A stretch of DNA of 64,000 nucleotides from positions 72,721 through 136,720 of the forward strand of contig DHVX01000043.1 of NCBI GenBank assembly GCA_002412885.1, given 5' to 3'. Source of the stretch: Bacteroidales bacterium UBA5197 (GTDB lineage Bacteria > Bacteroidota > Bacteroidia > Bacteroidales > Lentimicrobiaceae). Both the position numbers and the translations under genes were made by a program. Positions 57,805-64,000 of the stretch are shown one piece after another. Under the pieces are notes generated by a model that saw nothing but the letters and a program-made list of their open reading frames with translations, ran no database searches and was not told the DNA's origin. Position 1 is the first letter of the stretch; each line of letters opens with the position of its first letter.

Positions 57805-58173
57805 GGCGGGATTTTTTTTGTGAATTTTTCACGGTATAACGTCGGGGATGATCCATTTATTTGCCACCCTGATGTTTAAAAAGCAAATATATAGATTCAG
57901 ATAGAGAAACAAGAGTAAGATTTTGATTTATTGCAAAAAAACCGGATCAAGTCTGACTTCATATTTTAAAAGGAGAGTAGGTATTACATTTTAGAGAATT
58001 CCGGATATATAAATACGGATAAAGTCATTTCTTGACTGACTCGGAGTGCCCGCGATAAGAATTGATGGAATAAGAATTAAAGAATAACACTACGAGTACT
58101 CGACAGAATGCTACGTTTAATAAATAAACAAGTACGTCGGTAAAATTTCTGCAGAAAGGAAGGTTTTACGCTG
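57805..58173. other. Intergenic gap without recognised genes
   Basis: AT-rich sequence between the divergent SIMPL and T9SS genes. It contains gcaaaaaaaccggatcaag at about 57935, similar to the sufT-like remnant's ccaaaaaaatcccggatcaag. Otherwise I see nothing of note. Confidence 0.4.
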
Positions 58174-58181
58174 TATTTTTG
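58174..58181 (+). promoter_or_regulatory. Putative -7 box for the two T9SS cargo genes
   Basis: TATTTTTG fits TAnnTTTG, 34 bp upstream of the 58216 ATG. Confidence 0.45.
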
Positions 58182-58215
58182 TGAATAATTTATGTAAGAT
58201 TTACGAAAAAAATTT

Positions 58216-59847
58216 ATGAAATTTACCAATTATTTATCATCTGCCAAAGCTAAACTCTCTGAAATGACATCTTCTCCAAAAGGAATTGGCCTGCCATTAG
58301 GGTGGTCATTAAGAAATGAAACTTACCCCGCAAACCCTTTGTTTCGTATTTTTCAACAGGATGAAAATCCTTTGATTATAAAATGCGTAACAATTTTATT
58401 CTTAGTGCTCTTTATGGGTGTGCCTTCAAAAGCACAAGGTACTTTTGAGGTATTAATACCATCAGTAACAAGAACCGGATCCTATATGGCCATTGATGAT
58501 GGCAATGGGGGTATTATTGCACCAATGAATAATCTAACCGGCAAGGATTACGGTCAAACCAGCTACATTAGTGGTTATCTACTAAATATTTCAGCTACCG
58601 GAGACACATCAAGTCACAGGTATTCTTTTCATGACACTACCTTCTTTCTCAGTAAAATACACCGCCTGACAAACGGGGGGTACATTCTCACTGGAGAGTC
58701 TGTGCCTCCCGGCTCTGTAAGCAAATGCCTGATGATTGCAGGGCTTGACGATGATTTCAACCTGATGTGGGCTAAACATCATTCCTACGATTCTATGAAT
58801 TACAGACTTGCAGTGGACAATATCTTTCAGGTAGGCGACACCTTAATTATGACGGTGGGCAGGTGTGAATTTCCTTGTGGTGCAACTAATCCAATGTTTA
58901 TAAAGGTTGATCTTTATGGAAATATTATGCAAGAAGTCTTTTATGATGACACTCTGTACAGGTGTTTTTCGCCCTCATTCTTGCAAAGTATTGATAAAAA
59001 TTATATTTATTTGTTCGCTCATTCATTTTTTGGAGGAGTATCTGGCCCTTCTTACAGTATCTTTGACAGTAGTTTTAATTACATAAGCACCACACCTTTA
59101 TCAGTACAGGATTCGTGGCGTTACTCTACAACATGGACTCCGGATAGTGTTATGCTGCTATCTTACGTTGCGAGAAGGCCAGGCCCTTCTACTAACGATG
59201 ATAATGTGTGGCTTGCCCGATTTGATACTGCTGTTAATCTATTGGGCAGGGTTAACTTTGGTGCAATAGACACAACCGATTATTCTCCCTATTGGGGTGC
59301 TGGTGTAGGTTGTTTACATCCCGACACAATTTTCTTTTCAGGTTATAAAAACGCTACAGGATGGCCTCCCTCATCTACACATGTTAGTTGGATAATGGCG
59401 GGGCAGGTAGATAGCCAGCTTCAGCTCAGGTATCTGCATTATATCGGGGGAGATGCATTTTATGAAACCAGATATATATTGCCGCTCTCCGATGGGGGTT
59501 TTGTGATTCATGCCCCCAGGTTCAATCATGATACCGATTTGTACGACATGTACTTTATTAAACTAAACAGGGAAGGTTTGATTACTTCAAATAAACCCGG
59601 TCAGATTATCATCAACCGCGCATTTATCTCTCCCAATCCAGCTAAGGAGTACCTCAAAGTAGAATGTATGCTGAAACAAGCTGAAGCCAGCGTATTGACA
59701 CTGTCCGGAGCTGAAATCTTTGCTTATAAACTGGAACATGGAACAACCAATTTACCAATACAAAATCTCAAGCCCGGTATGTATCTGTTAAAAATCAGTA
59801 CTATGGGCAATGGAGTAATCGAAACGCATAAATTTATTAAACAATAA
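58216..59847 (+). CDS. T9SS cargo protein with repeated beta strands
   Basis: A 543-residue secreted protein ending in a type A T9SS sorting domain (ISPNPAKEYLKVECMLKQ, GAEIFAYKLEHGTTNLPIQNLKPGMYLLKIS, ETHKFIKQ). The middle consists of repeated motifs such as DDGNGGIIAPMN, NGGYILTGE, DDFNLMWAKH and GFVIHAPRF, as in beta-propeller-like surface proteins. The N-terminus is odd: from the ATG at 58216 a 52-residue hydrophilic extension precedes the hydrophobic stretch LIIKCVTILFLVLFMGVPSKAQ. A TTG at 58372 just before that stretch could be the real start. A -7 box close to 58216 shows that transcription begins upstream of both. The start is uncertain. Confidence 0.75.
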   Translation: MKFTNYLSSAKAKLSEMTSSPKGIGLPLGWSLRNETYPANPLFRIFQQDENPLIIKCVTILFLVLFMGVPSKAQGTFEVLIPSVTRTGSYMAIDDGNGGIIAPMNNLTGKDYGQTSYISGYLLNISATGDTSSHRYSFHDTTFFLSKIHRLTNGGYILTGESVPPGSVSKCLMIAGLDDDFNLMWAKHHSYDSMNYRLAVDNIFQVGDTLIMTVGRCEFPCGATNPMFIKVDLYGNIMQEVFYDDTLYRCFSPSFLQSIDKNYIYLFAHSFFGGVSGPSYSIFDSSFNYISTTPLSVQDSWRYSTTWTPDSVMLLSYVARRPGPSTNDDNVWLARFDTAVNLLGRVNFGAIDTTDYSPYWGAGVGCLHPDTIFFSGYKNATGWPPSSTHVSWIMAGQVDSQLQLRYLHYIGGDAFYETRYILPLSDGGFVIHAPRFNHDTDLYDMYFIKLNREGLITSNKPGQIIINRAFISPNPAKEYLKVECMLKQAEASVLTLSGAEIFAYKLEHGTTNLPIQNLKPGMYLLKISTMGNGVIETHKFIKQ

Positions 59848-59858
59848 CAAACACTGCC

Positions 59859-61040
59859 ATGAAAAAAACATTGACAATAATTGCAACAGTTGCTCTTGCA
59901 ATATATTTTAATCCTATCACATTAAAAGCACAATGCACTTTCTGCCCGGGAAGTACAATAACAGGTACAGGTGCCTCGGCGTTAGGGTCAAATAATACTG
60001 TATCCGGAACAAATTCTACTGCCATTGGCAATGGCAATATTATTTCGTCAGGTTCGGGATTTATAGCAGGTGCTCAGTCAACCATAAATAGCAGTAGTAC
60101 TAACTCTTATATTATTGGTGGTTTAAATACCATCTTTACAGGTGGCCAGGAGAGTTATATTTTTGGCAGTGGTTCTGAGGCACTCGCAAGCAGAGTAATG
60201 TTGATAGGCCACAGGCTTAAATCAGGATCTATCAATCAAATTATTATCGGCGCAGGACCAGTCGGAGGTTTCCTTACCTGCAACAAAATGCATAGCCTTG
60301 CAATAGGCTTTAAAAGCACTTTTCCTACATTTTTTGTAAGTGAATCACCTGCTAGTGATAAAACCGGTAAAGTAAGCATCGGTAACACCACCGATCCACA
60401 GGCGAAACTGCATATAAGAGCCGATGCTGCCGAGGATGCAACCATGTTCCTTGAGGCCACAGGCACCAATAAAATCAGCAGCTTTATGTTGGGTGGTGGG
60501 CAGGCTTTTATTGGCACTTCAGATGAAAACTCACTTTCACTGGTCACCAACAATAGCCAAACCAGGGTATTTGTCAGTCATGAAACCGGTAATGTTGGAA
60601 TTGGTACAATCGAGCCTTCGGCAAAATTTCAGGTTACCGATGGGGATATCTTTATTGAAGATATTAACAGAGGCATCATAATGAAATCGCCCGATGGCAA
60701 TTGCTGGCGCGGCACTCTGAATAATCAGGGTCAAATGGAATTTACTTTATTGCCGGATTGTATAACTACTTCAGTATCATCACAAAAAATTGAGATAAAG
60801 CCCGGTTTTAACATCAACCCGAATCCTGCATCAGGATTTCTGCATGTCACTTGCACTGCTGATGATTTAAATAAGTTTTCTACATATAAACTTATGGACG
60901 CATCGGGAAAGCAGATAAAATCAGGTGCTTTAAAACAAATAGCAACCCGGATTGATACTCAAAACCTGAAAAGTGGTTTGTACTTCCTCAATTTCTATGG
61001 TGATGGAGCCTATTGGACTGAGAAGGTGATAATACAATAG
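59859..61040 (+). CDS. T9SS-secreted protein with YadA-like head motifs
   Basis: A 393-residue secreted protein. It has a signal peptide (MKKTLTIIATVALAIYFNPITLKAQ), then GASALGSNNTVSGTNSTAIGNGN-type repeats (about residues 36-110) resembling YadA/hemagglutinin head motifs that form left-handed beta-rolls. Next come tail-fibre-like modules GKVSIGNTTDPQAKLHI and GNVGIGTIEPSAKFQV (about 170-275), and a type A T9SS sorting domain (FNINPNPASGFLHVTC, ASGKQIKSGALKQ, LKSGLYFLNFYGDGAYWTEKVIIQ). It starts 11 bp after the preceding cargo gene, so the two form an operon. An adhesin-type role is plausible. Confidence 0.8.
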   Translation: MKKTLTIIATVALAIYFNPITLKAQCTFCPGSTITGTGASALGSNNTVSGTNSTAIGNGNIISSGSGFIAGAQSTINSSSTNSYIIGGLNTIFTGGQESYIFGSGSEALASRVMLIGHRLKSGSINQIIIGAGPVGGFLTCNKMHSLAIGFKSTFPTFFVSESPASDKTGKVSIGNTTDPQAKLHIRADAAEDATMFLEATGTNKISSFMLGGGQAFIGTSDENSLSLVTNNSQTRVFVSHETGNVGIGTIEPSAKFQVTDGDIFIEDINRGIIMKSPDGNCWRGTLNNQGQMEFTLLPDCITTSVSSQKIEIKPGFNINPNPASGFLHVTCTADDLNKFSTYKLMDASGKQIKSGALKQIATRIDTQNLKSGLYFLNFYGDGAYWTEKVIIQ

Positions 61041-61097
61041 TGAATGCGGTCTGGAAATAAGTGAATGCTTTGTCTGAAAGTAATTGAAAGCTGAATT

Positions 61098-61421
61098 TTA
61101 CAAAAATCCCAGATCAAGCATCGCTTCTTCGCTCATCATATCTTTGGTCCATGGCGGGTCGAAGGTGATTTCTACTTCACAATCTTCAATGCCTTCGATG
61201 GTTGCAACGCTTTCTTTTACTTCAACCGGCAGCGATTCAGCAACCGGACAGTTGGGCGCTGTCAGGGTCATGGTGATGTGTGCAACCGATTTATCATCGA
61301 TGCTTACATTGTAAATCAGTCCGAGATCGTAAATATTTACCGGAATTTCAGGATCGAAAATGGTTTTGAGTTTTTCAATGATCTCGTTGCCCAGTGAAAG
61401 GGTTTTTTCATGGTTCATCAT
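61098..61421 (-). CDS. sufT: SufT-type metal-sulfur cluster assembly protein (DUF59/MIP18)
   Basis: A 107-residue DUF59/MIP18-family protein that helps mature iron-sulfur proteins. Family features: IIEKLKTIFDPEIPVNIYDLGLIYNV near the N-terminus, C58 in LTAPNCPVAESLPVEV and EVEITFDPPWTKDMMSEEAML near the end. Gene order sufD-sufS-sufE-sufT on the minus strand, with spacings of about 50, 23 and 55 bp, supports a single operon. The C-terminal coding sequence is also present as a non-coding remnant at 56923-56982. Confidence 0.92.
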   Translation of the reverse strand: MMNHEKTLSLGNEIIEKLKTIFDPEIPVNIYDLGLIYNVSIDDKSVAHITMTLTAPNCPVAESLPVEVKESVATIEGIEDCEVEITFDPPWTKDMMSEEAMLDLGFL

Positions 61422-61476
61422 AATGTGAAGTGTAATGGGTTGAGAAACAGGTTTGAAGATGCGGGTTTAATCGCTC

Positions 61477-61911
61477 TCAGCTGCCCATTGCCTGTTTGGT
61501 TTTAAACGCCAGCGCATACATTTTTATCTGTTTGATCATGGAAAGCATTCCATTAGAGCGCGTTGGCGAAAGGTGTTGCGTAAGTCCGATTTCGTTCAGA
61601 AATTCAGTTGATGAATCGAGAATTTCCTGAGGGGTGTGCTCTGAAAAAGCCCTGATAAGCAGGTTTGCGATTCCTTTGGTAATTACTGCATCGCTGTCGG
61701 CCGTAAAATGAATGAGCGTTCCGTCGTAACTGGCATGTAGCCAAACCCTCGATTGGCAACCCTGAATCAGATTGCTTTCGGTTTTGTACTTTTCGTCAAT
61801 CAATGGCAGTGATTTGCCCAGTTCAATCAGGTAATTATATTTATCCATCCAGTCATCAAAAATGTCGAATTCATTGATAATTGCACTGGTGGTTTCCTCT
61901 ATTTTGCTCAT
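61477..61911 (-). CDS. sufE: SufE sulfur acceptor
   Basis: A 144-residue SufE that accepts persulfide sulfur from SufS and passes it to the SufBCD scaffold. The acceptor cysteine is C52 in NLIQGCQSRVWLHA, the family's fixed motif (C51 in E. coli). The N-terminal FDIFDDWMDKYNYLIELGKSLP and the closing LSPTRSNGMLSMIKQIKMYAL are also typical. Encoded 23 bp downstream of sufS. Confidence 0.95.
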   Translation of the reverse strand: MSKIEETTSAIINEFDIFDDWMDKYNYLIELGKSLPLIDEKYKTESNLIQGCQSRVWLHASYDGTLIHFTADSDAVITKGIANLLIRAFSEHTPQEILDSSTEFLNEIGLTQHLSPTRSNGMLSMIKQIKMYALAFKTKQAMGS

Positions 61912-61934
61912 GTTTATTGATCTCCGGTACGAAT

Positions 61935-63164
61935 TTACAAAAAAAGTTGTTCTACCTTGACAATTGCCTCCATCAGCTTGTCTATTTCCTCTCTGGTGTT
62001 GTAAAAAGCAAAAGAAGCCCTTATGGTTCCCGGAATACCGAGACTATCCATCAGCGGCTGTGTGCAATGGGTTCCGGTACGCACGGCAACCCCGAACTGA
62101 TCAATGATTGTTCCCGCGTCATAAGGATGAATATTGCCGATCATAAACGAAATAAGGCTGGCTTTTTCAGGAGCCCTGCCAATGATGCGGATCAGCGGAT
62201 CAGCAGTAAGCTTTTCTGTTGCATATTCAAGCAACTCATGTTCGCGGGCAGCGATGAAATCAAGACCAATTGCGGTAACATAATCCAGCGCTGCACCAAA
62301 TCCGAGTACATCGCCAACATTGGGGGTCCCTGCTTCAAATTTGAAAGGGAGCTCGTTGTAGGTGGTTTTTTCGAAAGTCACATTCTTGATCATTTCACCG
62401 CCACCTTGCCAGGGAGGCATGGCATTCAGAATTTCTTCCTTGCCGTAAAGTCCGCCGATTCCCATTGGTCCATAAACTTTGTGGGCCGAGAAGGTGTAAA
62501 AATCACAGTCAATATCCTGAACATCCACTTTCATGTGCGACAAAGCCTGAGCGCCGTCAATCAGCACAACAATTCCCTTTTCGTGTGCCATGCGGGTTAT
62601 TTCCTTCACGGGATTTACAGTTCCCAGCGTATTTGAAATGTGTGTGATGGCCAGAAATTTGGTTGAGGGAGTCATCAGCGCCGATAATGCGCTCATATCA
62701 AGCGATCCATCTTCAAGTATCGGACAGACTATCAGTTTGGCGCCTTTTTCCTCACAAAGCATTTGCCAGGGAACAATATTGGAATGATGCTCAAGCGCTG
62801 AAATCAGAATTTCGTCGCCTGCTTTGATGTTTGCCTTGCCCCAGGATCCAGCAACCAGATTTATTGATTCTGTGCAGCCACGGGTGTAAATAATTTCGTG
62901 GCGGTATTCTGCATTTACAAACTTCTGTATTTTGGTTCTTACATCTTCAAAAGCAGTGGTTGCCTGCTGGCTGAGGTAATGCACTCCACGATGTACATTT
63001 GAATTCAGATCGGTGTAGTAATTTACGATCGCATCAATCACAACCTGAGGCTTTTGTGTGGTTGCTGCATTGTCGAAATAAACCAATGGCTTGTTGTGAA
63101 CCTTTCGGCTCAGTATCGGAAAGTCAGACCTGATTTTGTCAATATCAGAAGCTATGGTTTGCAT
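61935..63164 (-). CDS. sufS: SufS cysteine desulfurase
   Basis: A 409-residue PLP-dependent type II cysteine desulfurase that releases sulfur from cysteine as an enzyme persulfide. The PLP lysine is K229 (YTFSAHKVYGPMGIGG), the reactive cysteine is C367 (AVRTGTHCTQPLMDSLG), and the N-terminal YFDNAATTQKP and ALEHHSNIVPW segments are characteristic. The short RTGTHC loop, not the long flexible loop of IscS, puts it in the SufS group. It sits downstream of sufD (about 50 bp) and is followed by sufE. Confidence 0.97.
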   Translation of the reverse strand: MQTIASDIDKIRSDFPILSRKVHNKPLVYFDNAATTQKPQVVIDAIVNYYTDLNSNVHRGVHYLSQQATTAFEDVRTKIQKFVNAEYRHEIIYTRGCTESINLVAGSWGKANIKAGDEILISALEHHSNIVPWQMLCEEKGAKLIVCPILEDGSLDMSALSALMTPSTKFLAITHISNTLGTVNPVKEITRMAHEKGIVVLIDGAQALSHMKVDVQDIDCDFYTFSAHKVYGPMGIGGLYGKEEILNAMPPWQGGGEMIKNVTFEKTTYNELPFKFEAGTPNVGDVLGFGAALDYVTAIGLDFIAAREHELLEYATEKLTADPLIRIIGRAPEKASLISFMIGNIHPYDAGTIIDQFGVAVRTGTHCTQPLMDSLGIPGTIRASFAFYNTREEIDKLMEAIVKVEQLFL

Positions 63165-63215
63165 TTATTTTAGTTTAAAGATCACAAAAAGCAGGTTTTC
63201 GTCAGTAACCCGGAA

Positions 63216-64000
63216 TCAGATTTTGCTCATATCAATTTCAAAAGCCACTTTCTGCTCCCTTGAATTGCAGTGCAATACACACTGGTCGCAAACAGAAAGT
63301 TCTCCTCTGAGGCGTTTTTTTACCAGATCATCAATCCTTAGCTGAAGCTGCGGAATTGAGATTTTGTTTATAATCTCCGCTGCAAATGCGTACATCAGCA
63401 ACATGCGGGCATTTTCCATTCCAATGCCTCTTGATCTGAGATAAAACATTGCTTCGCTGTCCAGCTGTCCGACTGTGGCGCCGTGACTGCATTTTACATC
63501 ATCGGCATAGATTTCAAGGAATGGTTTGGTGTCGATCACTGCCTTGTCCGAAATAAGGATGTTTTTGTTGTTCTGATAGGCATTGGTGCGCTGTGCATCC
63601 TTTCTCACCAGAATATGTCCGTTGAAAACACCGCTGGCATGATCATCAAGAATGCCTTTAAACATTTCGTTGCTAGTGCAATCGGGCATTGCATGGTCAA
63701 CAAACACCTGATTGTCGATATGCTGATTGCGATCCATCAGGTAAACGCCCAGAATATCGGCATGAGCACCGCGCCCGTTCAGTAAAACATTGGCTTCGTT
63801 GCGAATAAGTCCGCCGTTGAGGCTGATGGCATTGGTCGAAAGATTGGCTCCGGCCTCAAGGTGGAAATATATGCTGTTGATCAACGCTGAGCGATCGTTC
63901 TTATTCTGAAGTTTGTAATGATCAAGTCTGCCATTTTCGGCAAGCACCACTTCGGTTACCGAATTTATAAATCCTACCTGATCATCCACAGAATCATCGC
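63216..64000 (-). CDS. sufD: SufD, partial (continues past the window)
   Basis: The C-terminal 260 or so residues of SufD, the scaffold subunit that works with SufB and the SufC ATPase. The frame is open through 64000, and the GTG at 63989 is internal rather than a start (upstream codons read ...DDSVDDQVGF). Visible features are the beta-helix region (YFHLEAGANLSTNAISLNGGLIRNEANVLLNGRGAHADILG, NQVFVDHAMPDCTSNEMFKGIL), YADDVKCSHGATVGQLDSEAMFYLRSRGI, and the helical end ENARMLLMYAFAAEII. sufB and sufC are expected just beyond the window. Confidence 0.95.
   Translation of the reverse strand, partial: DDSVDDQVGFINSVTEVVLAENGRLDHYKLQNKNDRSALINSIYFHLEAGANLSTNAISLNGGLIRNEANVLLNGRGAHADILGVYLMDRNQHIDNQVFVDHAMPDCTSNEMFKGILDDHASGVFNGHILVRKDAQRTNAYQNNKNILISDKAVIDTKPFLEIYADDVKCSHGATVGQLDSEAMFYLRSRGIGMENARMLLMYAFAAEIINKISIPQLQLRIDDLVKKRLRGELSVCDQCVLHCNSREQKVAFEIDMSKI

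Noticed and set aside
63216..63989. Complete gene starting with GTG at 63989
   Set aside because: The frame continues upstream to the window edge and the protein lacks the N-terminal part of SufD, so it is a partial gene.

Overview
The window looks like chromosomal DNA from a free-living or environmental member of the Bacteroidota, probably Bacteroidales-like. The signs are type IX secretion (T9SS) C-terminal sorting domains on several secreted proteins, a TonB-dependent receptor with a DUF4249 lipoprotein partner, DUF5689/DUF4143/DUF5009/DUF2490 families, a GH92 mannosidase, and repeated -7 boxes of the Bacteroidota form TAnnTTTG. No rRNA, tRNA, CRISPR array, transposase or reverse transcriptase was recognised. 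Family names come from reading motifs and from family knowledge; no database search was run.

Layout. 0-5 kb: surface and secreted proteins, including a DUF1566 protein whose C-terminus has the codon pattern of a diversity-generating-retroelement (DGR) variable region, then a HEPN/AbiU2-like gene. 5-18 kb: information processing and housekeeping (mfd, DEAD-box helicase, polA), a DUF4143 ATPase, a 221-bp tandem repeat array, a HigBA-type toxin-antitoxin pair with a perfect 18-bp operator-like palindrome, and an aminotransferase/omega-amidase pair fitting 2-oxoacid amide repair. 18-27 kb: a repeat-rich gap, an SQR-like flavoprotein, a GH92 alpha-mannosidase, a peroxide-stress operon (DoxX-like, glutathione peroxidase, OhrR) with two operator-like palindromes, and an HGSNAT-like acyltransferase.

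27-54 kb: an accessory region rich in acyl, sulfo and glycan enzymes. It has a GtrB/ArnC-like GT2, an SDR, a FabH-like ketoacyl synthase, two paralogous sulfotransferases, an SGNH/MBOAT acylation pair, two fatty acyl-AMP ligases (one fused to an ACP), a free ACP, a B12-type radical SAM enzyme, a TMTC-like GT-C/TPR protein and a WecE-like sugar aminotransferase. A TonB receptor operon and several dispersed repeats interrupt it. I infer that these enzymes build an acylated and possibly sulfated lipid or glycoconjugate; the product is unknown. 54-64 kb: small envelope proteins, two T9SS cargo genes, and the 3' part of a suf iron-sulfur operon (sufD, sufS, sufE, sufT).

Dispersed elements link distant gaps. 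There are two 86-bp palindromic elements (20.75 and 56.63 kb), two copies of a roughly 103-bp sequence (35.86 and 41.33 kb), oppositely oriented composite repeats near 18.4-18.9 and 52.5-52.9 kb, and a 60-bp sufT-like remnant near 56.9 kb.
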